Positions 1 through 12,612 of a stretch of 64,000 nucleotides of DNA are shown here, one piece after another. Made by a program: the position numbers and the translations under genes. The number at the start of each line of letters is the position of its first letter. The stretch's first letter is position 1. Location: the NCBI GenBank assembly GCA_037179335.1, contig JAKZHN010000005.1, positions 620,001 through 684,000 of the forward strand. Reading direction: 5' to 3'. Below the pieces are notes generated by a model. The model made no database searches. It saw only the letters and a program-made list of their open reading frames with translations, and was not told the origin of the DNA. This DNA comes from Cyclaneusma minus (taxonomy: Eukaryota > Ascomycota > Leotiomycetes > Marthamycetales > Marthamycetaceae).

Positions 1-500
1 GCGGAGTAGCTCATATTTCTGACAAATAGGGGGAAAGCTGCTAGAAGTTTGAGGTTGTTAAGAGGATCAAGGTGGGGTTGCCAGTATGTAAAGAAAGCCA
101 CTTGCGAGAGCTTTAGGTCTTATCTAGGACGCCGTTGAAACTGCTAGGTTGAAGTTACTCACTTCAAGCGCAATTTCAACTCGGCAGCTTCAACTTCAAC
201 TTCGACGCAGAACCGACTTCAACTGAGAAGTTGCAGTTGCGCGTTTGAAGTTGTGTATTTCAAATTGCTAGGTTGAAGTTGCGCATTTGAATTTGAAGTC
301 GCTTACTTGAATCTGCTTACTTGATAGGCTGAAGTTGCGACGTTGAATTTGCTAGGTTGAATTTGCTCACTAGAAGTTGCGCAGGTGGAGCTAAAGTTAC
401 TAGGTTGTAGTTGCCACCTAGCTTGAAGTTAGTTACTCTAGAAGTTCCTAAACCGAAGTTCCTAAACTGAAGTTCCTAATCTGAAATTCCTAACCTAGGA
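1..500. repeat. Degenerate minisatellite with a TTGAAGTTGC core
   Basis: From about 135 to 430 the sequence is made of diverged copies of a 10-12 bp core, TTGAAGTTGC, often spaced by CTAGG or GCGCA. The first part (about 155-215) carries the core mainly as its reverse complement (GCAACTTCAA-like, seen as cttcaacttcaa). At 438-495 it changes to a cleaner 14-bp tandem unit, AAGTTCCTAAACTG, in about four copies. No coding frame runs through it, so I read it as non-coding satellite sequence. It may continue beyond the left edge. Confidence 0.7.
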
Positions 501-2499
501 CTAAGGCGCAGTTGCTAATAACTACTAAGGGAAAAGAAGACTCCATCCCCCGCGAGTACTAGATCTTTTGACACTAGCCTACTAGTAACTAGTTCCATAT
601 CGGGATAGAAATCAAATTGCCACTGAGTACCCAAGCAGTAACTTCGATCCGGCAATATACCGTGCAATTCTTCTGCGATCCGAGCTTCTTTCAGGATGAA
701 AAAAGCACCAGCGGTGCAAAAACTAACAGACACCTAGGCCTCCCAATCAACAACAGCAGCTCTGCTGGCATTGATAAACTGCCGGCTCAACAAAAGACCG
801 TTGCAGGTTGATTCGCTTGGGGCCAGCCGCAGGCCCACACCTCAGCACACTAGTAAATCGCCCTCCTACAAGACGCAAAGAGCTTTCGAGAATGTTGAAG
901 GAGGAGAAAGCAAGAGCGGCGCGAAGGAAGTAGGCCGGCTGACAGTGCAAGACCACGGCGAAGCTTGATTTACACGCTGCTTCAGAGAGGACGATGACAG
1001 GAGAAGCAGTAGTGGGAGGGAGAGACGCGACATTTATAAGGAAGGTTTTAGCAGGTAGTAACGAACTTCCAGCTTCAACATGCCCGGCCATGTCGATGCG
1101 CAACAAAGCAGCTTCTCGCTCTTCCCGGCCCCCAGCTTCACCCCGTCCGAACACATCGATGTGCAACAAAACAATCTGAGCTTACCGAGTACCGACGAGT
1201 GCTGATAGTAGTAGTGCGGTGCGCCGAGTCACTAACTTACTGTTGCTGTAGTTCGTGATATATGTCGACACGAAGTAATTTGGGGTGGGACAGCATTTCG
1301 AAATTCAAAATTTCAATCCCCACCGTCCACCAAAGGTCCAAAACCCCATTCTCACACCGCAGACGTATAAAACATCACTAAATGCAATTTTCACTGCTAG
1401 CGAGTCTCTGCTCTGCCACTTCATTTCACTTCCAAACAACAAATCATCGAGACAACAAAAGCAAGAGTTCTTAGAAGACGTGACTCAAAAAAGTAGTGGT
1501 ATCTTTCATCTCAATAATCCCGCTCATCCATGCTAATTCTCATTTCCTCATGCTACTTTGCTCAAGAAACAAAAGTGAAGAGGAAAAAAAAACAATACTC
1601 GAATATTTCATATTCCCTTACAAGGAGAAAACAACACCCCCGCTTTGTCCTATTCTTGTCATTGTCCCTAGTCCTTGATGCCTGCTGGTCCTTGGTCCCC
1701 CTATTTCCTCGACCCTGATTCCGTTTCCCAAAAGCCGATTATCGCAGATAGGAAGAATTTATCGATGTCGGCGCTTTGGCTGACGACCTGCGGTGGCTTG
1801 GAATGAGAAACCGAAACCTGCCTGTCCTGCCCCCCTGTCCTTTCTACCAACCTGTCCTGACCGTCAACCGGTCCTGCCCATCGCTCTCGGTGCTGTTGGT
1901 TCCTCCTAGCCCTCCTTTGTATGTAATGATCTCCGGCAACTCGATCCCAGGTATTCATCCGATGAAAGGAGAGAAAGAAGCTATGATGCTCCGGAAAGAA
2001 GCTATGCTGCTCGTGCCTGCCATGCAGTTGCGAAGACGGCCGAAGAACAAAATGGTATTTTTTTGTGATGTGCAGTGCGTATGAAACTCGCAAAGAAACA
2101 AAAAACGCTGTTAGCTTGAGCAACGACCCTTTCCCCTGAAATGGCAGGGGAAAGGGCAAAGCCGAAGTACTCGTGATGAAGCAATGTTGTCGCTTGTCGC
2201 AGCAAAGGTGTCCACCCGGCCGCAAGCCCTCTAAAATAGCCAGTTGAGATTTCAGTGACTTTCGCCTCCAGCAAGCACAGCAATGCAGCTTCCTGGAAAT
2301 CTTGTTGAGAGTGGCGTGAAGACTGAAAGGTAAATTGGATGCAAATGTGTCCTCGGACGAAAACAAACCGTAACGCCATGCCGTGCCTGCCGTAGAGAAT
2401 TGCGCGTTTCTGTTGTTTGCGCGAAATCGGAGTATGTTTCGCTTGCTTTCTGACGAGTTTGACGAGAGCAACGAGTTTGGGAAGGTAGTCAGCAATTCC
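501..2499. other. Intergenic, no supported gene
   Basis: Only short ORFs on both strands are present, and none matches a family I recognise. At about 1068-1125 and 1128-1175 there is an imperfect direct duplication: each copy has CCAGCTTCA near its start and CGATG(C/T)GCAACAAA near its end. The part adjoining 2500 is the 3' flank of the kinase gene. No tRNA or transposon signature was seen. Confidence 0.5.
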
Positions 2500-5258
2500 T
2501 CAGTTTCCTCCCTTGGCAGCCTTCTCTTCCGCGCGTGATTTACGTGCTGCAAGTACAAGCGGGGAGAGCTGGGTCAGGTCGCAGGATTTTTTCATGAAGT
2601 CGTGCTGCACATGAGTTAGTGATCGCTTCACCGACCGGAGAAAGCAGACAGTTGGGGTTTAAACACTTACTCGTAGTAAATCATGAGCGGAAGCTCTCGT
2701 TTCCGGGTCCACTTTGAGCGCAAAGGCGAGGAAGTCCCTGAAAACGGGGCTGAGTTTTTGGGGCTCTTTGATTGATGGCGTGCCGTTGGTGGCAATCAGG
2801 TACAGAGCTCTCAGGGGAGACTCGGTAAGATATGGTGGTTCGCCTTCAATCATCTCAATGGACATGATTCCGAGAGACCAGATATCAACCTTTCGGCCGT
2901 ATTCCTTGCGTGTGACGACTTCTGGGGCCATCCAGTACGGAGTACCAACCATGGTGGTTCTCTTGTTGTGTGCATCATTTATTTGAGCGCAGAAACCGAA
3001 ATCAGCTACAGAATTCATTAGTAACAAGAACAAGGCGAAAGAGGCGAGAAGGCTTCATACTCAGCTTGATATCGCCATTTTGCGAGAGCAGGATATTATC
3101 TGACTTGATATCACGATGAATGACACCCTTCGAATGCAAATGTTGCAGGCCCTTGAGGACCTCTTTACACACAGCTGCAATCTGAGATTCTTGCATGAAG
3201 TTAAAAGTGACGACATCTGTCAAGCTTCCTCCTTCCATGTACTCCATCACGACCCAGAGCTCTCCTTCCATGAGGTAGCTGTCCAGGAAGTTGACGATGT
3301 TAGGGTGGTGGCTCTCCTTCATGACAATAATTTCGTTGATGATGAGGTCTTTCTTGGGCTGTTGCTCAAGATTCATCTGCTTGATGGCAACTAGTGCTCG
3401 GCTGTTACGCTCGTTTGCTGTGTAAACACCTCCTGACGCTCCCTGGCCTATCTTGCTCAAGTTCGAGTATATATTTCTCGGATCACCCTCGGAGCAGATA
3501 CGTCTAAGTCTCTCAACGATGTCGCCATTGTTGTTTTGTCTAGGCCTTTGCCGAGGGCGAGGGACTGGCCCAACTCTAGCTTGCTGCTGTGGGAGAACAA
3601 TATTGCTCTCGGGAGTGCGGGCTGCCTGTGGCTGCGAATTTGGAGGAGTGGGCAACTGTGCCTTTGGGGTTTGCTGTCGCTTGCTCTGTTGTCTCGAAAG
3701 TACTGTTCCTTGACTGCCGGGAGACACAGCTTGTTCCTGTCGCTGATCGACAGGCTGGAAGTAATGTTGTGGAGAAGGCTGAGTGTAAGGGGAGCTTCCA
3801 TTCGCTCGGGAAGTAGACCTGGAAAGAGTTCCGTTGGTAGGTAAGGACGGGGATGGCTCATGGAAAGCCTGCTGAGGGGAATGCATATACGAGCGCGAAG
3901 GAATATCCTCGCTGCGTCTCGACATGCCAATACCGGAATCCTTAGGGGGAGGGGGAGCTGCTCGAGAGGGGGCTATATTTGAGGCGCCTGGTGGTCGTGG
4001 AGCTGGCCGATTAGGGATCAGACCATTATCCTTGGGACTCAAGGCTATGCCTATGCCTTGCACAGTTCCGCGAGGGACGGGAGGCGGCGCCCTAGGGTTC
4101 TCAAAGCTCGTCTCATGGTTTCCGGGAAAGCGAGGACTTTGCGGAGGGCTCACGATACCGGGTGAAGCCGTGGTATAGTTAGACGTGTTTGTTGAGATGG
4201 GCGTCAAAGCACTGCCAGGCGTCGTTGGACCCTGACGCCAATCGCCGGGTCTAGCTTGATCGAATTTCTCCCAGATACGCTCTTCGTTGGTGTTCGTGGC
4301 CTCTTGGTAAAAGTTGACGATATTATAGACTTCCTGGGGATGCTCTCGCTGCTCCTTCTCACTGACACCTTGGTGAGCGAGCCTCTGCTGCCATTCCTTC
4401 GGCAGGCCCTGTTGTTGATTAGCACACGCTTGGGAGCTCACTCAGTTGCGCGGATCGACTCACGGTGAATTGGCCAGTGTCGCTGTCGAAGCCCACGTGC
4501 GTGACATGTACAGGATTCTCTGGCGCAGAAATCGAAGGCCTCTTCTGGGAGCCGACAACCTTGTCAATGAAGCCTGAGAAACCGCCTTTTTTTCGCAGCA
4601 CTCCTCCTGACTTGCCGGATTCTTTGGTCTCGTCGGAGAAGCGCTTGGACTTCGACCATTGCGATCCCGGGCTTTTTTCGCTGAAAGTTTCGGTCGAGAA
4701 ACTCGCCGACGAGCGCAAGGCAGGACTCATCATTCTGGGGTCAGGACTTGTGTGACTGAGAGGTGGGGGTGGTGGTCTGCGGAGGGAGGGCGATGGCTTT
4801 GTAGAATCAAAATGCAGGATTCCGGAACCATCAAACGGCTCACCGATCAGCGAATCTGCAGAGCGATTCCCAAAGGACAGTGGACCTGAGCGCCGATTGC
4901 TCCCACCCGGCCCCGTTGCAGAGAATTCAGCGCCCGCCAGAACGGGCGATGGGCCGGAGGATTGCTGGCGGTCAGAGGATGAATTGGACGCTGAGTAGAT
5001 GGCGGGGTTGGGGAGCGTCGTCTTTCTGCTGTGCCCTGGGTTCGGGTGGTGTCGAGGATATACGGGCGCAGAGGGAGCTCTTCGAAGGCTGCCCGAACTC
5101 CGCTCACTGCGAACGGATCTGGGAGAGTCGAAGCGCGAGGAGGAGGAGCTGGAGTTATGAGCGTAGTTGACGCTGTTGGCTTCAACGCGGCCTGGGACCG
5201 CGATCTGGGGAATTCGCTTCGTCAGGCGCTTCGGTTTTACGAGAACGGAATCTCCCAT
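2500..5258 (-). CDS. p21-activated protein kinase (PAK, STE20/Cla4 group)
   Basis: Four exons: 5258-4464, 4408-3061, 3005-2671, 2604-2500; 860 residues. The first intron has donor GTGAGT and branch TGCTAATC. The start ATG at 5258 is in a strong ACCATGG context, so the upstream in-frame extension was not used. A CRIB/PBD motif (ISAPENPVHVTHVGFDSDTG, about residues 243-270) is split by intron 1 and binds Cdc42/Rac. A long Pro/Ser/Gln-rich linker follows, with SPPQSPRFPGNHETSFENPR and proline patches. The kinase domain, about 585-840, has IGQGASGGVY, VAIK, HRDIKSDN, DFG (split by intron 2 as KLT-DFGFCA) and GTPYWMAPE. Linker and kinase look Cla4-like, but no N-terminal PH domain is visible, so it may be the PH-less third fungal PAK rather than Cla4 itself. 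The role would be Cdc42-dependent polarity or septation signalling. All catalytic motifs are intact. Confidence 0.93.
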
Positions 5259-7507
5259 GGTAGACACGATGAGCTCTGGCTGTGCTGCTAATCTCAAGTT
5301 TTTGGGACCGGTTGGGATGTGCTGGGACGAGGGTCAAGGGCGGGCGCCAGCCAATCACGCGGTCTCGAGGTCTGGCGTTTTCATGCGCTTCTGACACAAA
5401 ATGCAAGTCTGGGCGCCAGTCGGCTGCTGGAGCGAGGGTGACGCGGTCGGAGAAGTTGTCGCTGCTGTCGCTTCGGTGCTGGGATGGGATAAATGGGGAC
5501 TGGGAGTCGGGTACCTCTGTGCTGGTATGTGCTGGAGGGAAAGCGCGATTCGAGGTTGCGGGCCAGGGCCATGTCCAACAGCGTCGCCGTGCTTTTCTCG
5601 GATCCTGACACAGGCACTGGCGAGCCGGTGTTTGGAAGATCAAATGGGCGGCTAAACTAGCCGACGACCAACACCTCCTGCAACTTCGCATTTTAGATAA
5701 CGTGTATAACCATCGGCCCATTATTTATATATTGGTGCGGCGCACTGGACAATTCTCGCGCCTGGTGCCTTCCCACGATGGCGACTTTCTTCTTTCTGTG
5801 CCATCTTGATTGCGGACCCTGGCGCGAAGAGGGGTCCTGGTATTAAACACCATATGTCATAAATGGGACATGAGCATCGCCAGAGAGCCCGCTCGACAGC
5901 TCATCTTCGTTTTTTCCTTTGGATGGCCCAAAATAGAGCCGAGAGACACACTATGCCGAGTGCCAGCAGCGCTGAGCAGCATAGCGGGATGTCAGTTTGA
6001 CAGCAGCTCGCCCGAAGGGCTTGTATCTTGGTATCGCCAAATCAGGCGCAGCGGCCGCTCTCATCTGGTAACGACGTAATGGACGAGGAGAGAGCCAAAC
6101 ATACCGGAGTGCAACAACCACGATAGGCTGGACTGACGCGCCGTAGAAAACGGCTTTCTGACGAGGACGGTATGTGTACCCCCCAGGGCAACGGCTTTCT
6201 CGATGAAACGGCGAAGACTTGCTTTTCCTGGTGCTGCCGAGCGCTTCTCTAACATATTATCACAATACGAGTCCGGCTTCAATTTACACAGCAACACCCA
6301 GCCAAAAAGAGCCTCGTTGCTTCGAGTTCGGGGAAGTTAGAGCCGTGCTACTCATCATTCGGTCATGATTGATGCCATTAACAGAACACGTGTGGTTGTA
6401 CAGAAGATGCTGGCTAAAAATACGCCCTTGACCCCTTGCATCGATGGTCTCAAGTCTCAACGCCAGCAGTAAGATGGAGGAAGTCGTGGGCTATTTCGTT
6501 AAATTTTGTTTCCCACCACTTTCTCTACTCCCAAGTTATTCTGGGCTGTCAGCTCCATGCTCCTTTCTCAGACGCTAAGACACCAGCTCTTCGGAGCTCA
6601 GACTAGGTGTTTCCAACGACCGTTTCCATGACTCTAAGTTTCTGTTTCAACCTTCTAACGTTCAGACTTTCAGTCAGCGATCAGACACGGGCTAGACCCG
6701 CCGCTCGACGATCTCGTAACATCAGCGTTTTGACTAACGGACAATCTACCTTAGCCTACGAGTTTAAGTTCCATTCGCGCGGGGCCGCCGTCGAAGCCGC
6801 TGCACGTCCACTGCTGTTGAAGCTCAAGCTTAGAGCTATTGAAAAATGTGCCCCAGATCCCGGACAAAAAGCTCGGCATTGATCAGAGTTTGGATGGTCA
6901 AACTCCCTTCTCGGGCCTCCGTGCCGTACTTCCTAGCGGTCTGATCTCAAGTATTGGAAGCTTCGAAGCTAGGACACTGGGCGAGTCCCCGAGAGTTCTG
7001 GGAACGGTGCAGTCTCTGCCACCTGTCCCAGGGCGGCTGCTGGGTTGAAGCTGGAATTGATGGAGGTCTGAGGAACGGCAAACTGCTTGTGGCCTTGTCA
7101 AGAATCAAACTGGCAACCAAAAAGCACATAAATTTATGGAAGTCCCTTTCCGAGCGTTGGAGGTTTTCTGAGGTCTCAGACTGGGACTATCCATGAGCTC
7201 TCTGGTCGAGCTCGAGACAGGAAGACTGAGGACTCAGGGGGTTTGGAATAACATGTGCGTTCTAGAAGCCGAGCGGCGAGCTTTGCCTTGAGCCTTGAAT
7301 TTATGTCGAGGCCATGATTGAAGTCCAAGCCAGATCTCCGGAGTATGGGCCTTTTGGGATATCAAACGGGATATGCTTGGGGCAAAAACACCTGACATCC
7401 TGGGCCTCGTGTTTCCAACGTGGTTGTCAAGCATTAATATATACCTAAGCACCACCCCAAAGCCAGGAAAGGTAGACCTTGGGGGTAGTATTATAGTAAT
7501 CCCCACC
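5259..7507. other. Intergenic, 5' flank of the kinase gene
   Basis: Short overlapping ORFs occur on both strands, none with a recognisable domain, signal peptide or convincing splice structure. The first few hundred bases must hold the promoter of the minus-strand PAK gene. I see no RNA gene. The small element starting at 7508 marks the right end. Confidence 0.5.
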
Positions 7508-7746
7508 CTTGTTGTGACATTTCTTGTACGCTCAGCTACGACCTGAGAATGTTCCAATTTTCAGAAATATTCCTGATTACTAGAAATATCCCCGATTATT
7601 CGAAATTTCCCAGATAGTCGGAATATCTCTAAACACTTGAAATATTCTTGATTACTGGAGATATGCTCAATTACTAGTAGAAATATTCCTAGTTCGTCGA
7701 AGGGTTCAGCCGTCCAGGGTGAGCGTACAAGAACCGTCACCACCAT
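7508..7746. mobile_element. Small inverted-repeat element A (MITE-like) with 19-bp internal array
   Basis: Ends are imperfect inverted repeats of about 27 bp: left 7508-7534 includes TTCTTGTACGCTCA, and the right end, read from 7746 back to 7720, includes the same 14 bases exactly, preceded on both sides by GTGAC two bases upstream. The interior (about 7560-7702) is some seven degenerate units of 19 bp, AAATATTCCTGATTACTAG-like. The inverted repeat matches that of element B at 23325-23556. No ORF of transposase size is present, so the element is non-autonomous. I see no clear target-site duplication. Confidence 0.7.
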
Positions 7747-8589
7747 CCCTGGAGAGCCCGGACATCATGAAAGACGTCCACCAATATTATCTTCAGCTGA
7801 AAGACTGGATTCTTCCTAGTTATATAAACAATGGAGCAGGATGGATACATACATAACTATAAACGACATACACCGACTAAGAAAAGAGGGGCATCTGGAA
7901 AGGCATTTAGCGATGGAGGATTGCCATCGAGCACTCTTCGGTTTCCTCTTGTCCATGGACGATGGTTGACATTGATCTGGGTTTCTGCGATAAGAGCTTC
8001 ACTCACCCGCACAAGGAGATAGTCGTGTACCTTCTCTTCACCAGCATATATTCTTTAAGATCATTGGGAGGCGCGACATGTGGTCAAAGGCGAATTCTGC
8101 TGGTACTTTTAGATTGACAGATCGACGAAGTCCAGCGGATCACGGTCCCGGGAGAGGATAATCCGGCGCCGACCCCACAACTCACTTGCTGTGGCCAATC
8201 AGCTCCTGCTCGATAGGCCAGATCAATCGACCTCAACCAGACGGCATCAAATTTCTGGGCGGCTTCAGCACGACACTTGACCGCGAATTTCTCCTCCACC
8301 CACTCTCCGCTCCGTAACCCTTTGCGTGCGCACCACCGCGCAAGCACCCTCCGAACTCTTCCCCCTCAATCTCTGTACCTTGTCATGCAATTGCTTCGCC
8401 GTTAACTCGCTCGCTTTTGCTCTTTACCCTCACCTTCGTGTGTGAACGCCCGCCTTCTCCCCGTTCCGCCAGCCTGTCTCCAGCGATACCCCACTGCGCA
8501 TTTCACGAACACAACTTTGCGGAGCCTCACATTCGCTGCAATACCGGTCCATTCCTATCCCATCGGACGCCCTGCAATCGCAATCCAAC
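7747..8589. other. Promoter and 5' leader region of the KH-protein gene
   Basis: No gene is supported. From about 8350 to 8589 the plus strand is pyrimidine-rich (runs of CTCGCTC, CCCTCACC, CCAGCCTGTCTCC), as is usual for leaders of highly expressed fungal genes, and it ends at the start codon at 8590. Confidence 0.45.
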
Positions 8590-11500
8590 ATGGCGTCTCA
8601 GGATTCTGCGGTGATCGATACCTCGGCCGAAAACAACGGTACTGCCGCCGACACTACTCCCATGCACCATGCCGACGAGGTCCACCAGCCTACTGTTGAA
8701 GAGGTAGAAGACGAGGCCGAAAGCATCCACCCTGCTCCTCCGCTTTCCGCAAGCGTCCTCGAGGCCCCAAGCGACATGGAAGCCCCGGCACCCAGCTGGG
8801 CTCAGCCAGCATCTGCGAAGTCTGCTGGCAAGCAGCCCGAGAAGGAGGTCAAGGCCGAGACCAAGCTCGACACGCAGTCGCACGAGTTGTTCCCCGAGCT
8901 TGGCGGAGCTCCTAAGCCATCGGCTGCTGCTTCAGTCGCACCCATCTGGAGCAAGGCCAATGGCAAAACCAACGGTGCCGCAGTTGCCAATGGAACCTCT
9001 GGAGCGTCCACGCCCGCATCAGGTACTGCCACTCCGATTGGCCGAGGTGGACCGTCTGCCTTCGCTCTCCCTGGTCGCCACACTGAGCGCCTCCAGCTTG
9101 AGCCAAAGCACATGCTCTTGCGCGCTCAAATGAAGAAGCCCCTTAACGACATCTTGAAGGACATCAACAAGAAGTCGAAGGCCACCGTCACATCCAGCAC
9201 CGGTGCTGAAGGCAAGACCTTCTTCACTGCAACTGGTCCCAAGGATGCCTGCAGCAAGGCTCTCACGGATGTTGCGCAACAAGTTGGAGCCAAGGTTAGT
9301 CACTACGCGCTATCAAATGTCACTTCCCAGCTAACCTGGACATAGGTCTCTATCAAAGTTCCTATCCCCCAAGCCGCTCGTGCCCTCATCATTGGCAGAC
9401 AAGGTTCGACCATCAAGGCCATACAAGAACACACTGGAGCCCGTATCCAGATGCCTAAGTTGGAAAATATCGCCAGCCGCCATGACGACGACGATGATGA
9501 TATGATTGAGATTGTCATTGAAGGTAACGCTTTTGCCGTTGACAATGCGCGAAGGGAGGTTCTCAAGATCGTTGGCGAGAAGGCGTCTACTGTCAACCAG
9601 AAGTTGCGCGGTATTCCGGCGGAGTTCTACCCCTTCATTGCGGGACCGAACAACGCCCGAGTACAACAGCTTGAGGGAGAGAAGGGTGTCCAGATCCGCG
9701 TCCCGACCCACCACACCTGGACTACCCAGCCACCACCTACCGTGTCTGGTCCCGGTCAACGACCACAATTTCGACCAGCGGCAAACGACAGTCACATCGT
9801 GCTTGGCGGCGAGAGAAGTGCTGTCCAAGAAGCTCGTGCTGAGATCGAGCGACTGGTTGAGGACCTCAGGAACCAACTGACTCTCGAGCAACTGGCAATC
9901 AACCAAGGTCGCCATCAGTTCATCGTTGGTCCTCGTGGTATTCCGGTTGAAGAGTTCCTTGCTGAGACTGGCTGCGCCATCATCCTTCCGAGTGACCCGG
10001 AAGATGACAACATTACGATCGTTGGACCGGCCAGTCAGGTGCAGAATGGTATCGAGCGCGCAATGGATCTCGCTTCTAGCTTGAACTCCACCAACATTGA
10101 CATCTCCCGCATGCACCGAAATGCGCCAGGAGGTGCCAGTGCCCACGCACGTAATTTGACCCGGTATCTGCGCGAAAGGAAGGAGATTGAGCGGCTGGAG
10201 AAACTGCACGATGCCTTCATTGTCACTCCGATGCTGACCGAAGGCGCTGCCCCTTGGGAACTTTACTCACGTGATGCAAAGAACGCCATGAGAGCACAAG
10301 CCGAGATCAGCAGCATTGTCAACGGTCACCCTCCTTCTAGGATGACCAACGTGCCTGTCGACCCCTTCTTCCATCAGCACCTGAGATCTCAGGTCAAGCC
10401 AACCCTTCGCCAGAACTATGGTGTCCACATGGTACTCCCAGGCCCCGACGAAGACGCTGTCTTGCTGGTCTTTGAAGGCCCCTTCGGCCTGGAACCCGAG
10501 TACCAAGTTCCTCGCAGCCAGCCCAGCCCTGACGAAGTTCGCTCTTTCCAGCGTGGTCTTGAAGATGCTCGCAAGCACATCCTCGACCTTGTCAACTCCC
10601 AACAGCAGCTTACCAGCCAGAAGATTGACGTCCCACTGAAGTTCCACGACAAACTCAAGAAATTCGTTGCTAAGGAGAAAGCCGCACAATCTGCCAATGG
10701 TATCCCTGTCAGCGTCTCCAGCAATGGTTCTGTTGTTACCTTCAAGGGACCTCAGTCTGCGGTTGAGGAGTTCACTCAGAAAGTCAATGCATTCCTTGAA
10801 CAAGAGAAGGCTGACGAGAAAGAGCGTGGTTTCACCATGTCCTTTGATTTCCCCCAGAAGCATGCCAACCGGCTCATTGGAAAGGGCGGCAGCTACATCC
10901 GGGAGCTTCGTGAGAAGTTCGATGTCGAGATCCAGGTTAACGACGGCAAAGTGGAATTGAAGGGTCCCAAAGCCAAAGCTGAGGCCGCCAAATCGCACAT
11001 CTCCTCCCTTGGCAAGCAGTGGGCCGACGAGGTCAATTACACCCTGAAGATCGATCCCAAGTTCCATCGTGAGCTCATTGGCCAGGGAGGAAGCCAGATT
11101 CACAGGCTGCAAGACCGTTACCATGTCGAGATCTACTTCCCGCGCTTTGGTCGGTCGGCCAAGGACGACCACTCCAACGCCGATGCTGCAAGTGATGCTG
11201 GAAAGAAGTCGCGCCGCGTACAGGCCGAGGATGAAGTTACCATCCGCGGACCCACGAATGGTGCGGACAAGGCAAGGGAAGAGATTCTCAACCTGCTTCT
11301 GTACCTTAACGACACCGGACATACCGCAAGCGTCACCGTTCCCCGAGCTTTGGTTCCCACTCTCATCGGTACCAAAGGAGCTACTATGGATGCATTGCGC
11401 CTGCAGACAGGAGCCAGGATTGACGTGTCCGGCTCGAAAGATGCCAAGGACTCAGCACCCGCGGAAATTACGATTAAGGGTACCAAGGCTCAGGTTGCGG

Positions 11501-12612
11501 AAGCTAAGAAGCTGATCGAGGAGAAGAAGAATGAGTTCGAGTCGACTGTGACCAAGTCTGTGGAGGTCGACAAGAAACACCACGGAGTTCTCATTGGCCC
11601 CGGAGGTAAGCTTTTTGAAACCCTCGGTGCGATCGTCATTATCTAACATTGTGTAGGCTCCACTCTACGTGACATTGTGGTCAAAGCTGGAGGATCAGAT
11701 GCCCGCATGGTGCGATTCCCCAAAGCCAACGATGGCAGCAATGTCATCACTGTCGAGGGTAACCAGGACGTCGTCGCCAAAGTCATTGCTGCCATCCAGG
11801 CTATTGTCACTGAACGCGATTCTCAGGTCACTGAGGTGGTCGATGTTCCAACTGAGAAGCACCGAAGCCTGATTGGCCGCGGAGGTCAGACCAAGAAGGA
11901 CATCGAGGCCAAGTTCAGTGTTGCTCTCGACGTTCCCAAGCAAGGTAGCGGCCAGACCGGCGTCAAGATTATCGGCTTGCCAGAGAATGTCGAAAAGGCT
12001 AAGGTCCACGTCACGGAAATGGTCAAGGAGCAAGAGGGAGAGACTGTGCAGGTCCCCAAGAAGGTCCACCATCTTGTGTCGGAGAATGGACGATTCTTCT
12101 CAAAGCTGAGGAACGACCACCAGGTCTCCGTTGACCATGCCGGTCAGAAGGCTCCCCCAAAGCCCTCGAGTGCCAACGCCCGCGTGAACGGTGGCACTCT
12201 GCCCCTCATCACCGATGACGAGGAGGCCTCTGCCGATGCCCACACCTGGAAAGTGGTCGACAACGTTTCGGACCTTGAAGGCGATATCCCTTGGGTTCTC
12301 CGTGGTAACGCTGAGAACGTCGCAAAAGCGAAGACAGCTCTTAACAACGCCATCGCACAAGCTCTCAAGAACACCTCCACCGGATACCTGGTCTTGCCTG
12401 ACCCAAGCACTTACCGCTACGTCATTGGCCAAGGCGGTAGTAAGGTGACCAGCATCCGCAACATCACCGGCTGCAAGATTCAGGTTCCCCAGAACCAGGC
12501 CAGAGATAAGGCCATTGAGATCTCGGGAACTCCTGATGGTGTTGAGGCTGCGAAGGAGTTGATTCTGCAAGCCGTGAAGGACGGAAAGGCTGCCAACGGC
12601 CCCCGTGCTTAG
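8590..12612 (+). CDS. scp160: Scp160/vigilin-type multi-KH RNA-binding protein
   Basis: Three exons: 8590-9294, 9346-11605, 11657-12612, with two 51-bp introns; 1,306 residues. The acidic, Ala/Pro-rich N-terminal 200 residues are probably disordered. Then come tandem KH domains, recognisable by their GxxG loops: IIGRQGSTIK (near 251), FIAGPNN, FIVGPRG, LIGKGGSYIR, LIGQGGSQIH, LIGTKGATM, LIGPGGSTLR (split by intron 2), LIGRGGQTK, a degenerate LVSENGRFF, and VIGQGGSKV (near 1245). Scp160/vigilin proteins bind polysome-associated mRNAs at the ER and nuclear envelope. Length and domain repetition match the family (yeast Scp160 is 1,222 residues). Coding bias is strong, with C-ending codons, so high expression is likely. 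Long antisense ORFs across it are shadows of this bias. Confidence 0.95.

Noticed and set aside
7560..7702. Repeat array considered as a CRISPR-like structure
   Set aside because: Units are contiguous and degenerate with no spacers, and the genome is eukaryotic.
7503..7751. Target-site duplication for element A
   Set aside because: CCACC at the left and CCCTG at the right do not match; none can be claimed.
10267..11322. 351-codon minus-strand open frame across the KH-protein gene
   Set aside because: It is antisense to well-supported KH domains and arises from C-ending codon bias; its translation shows no domain.
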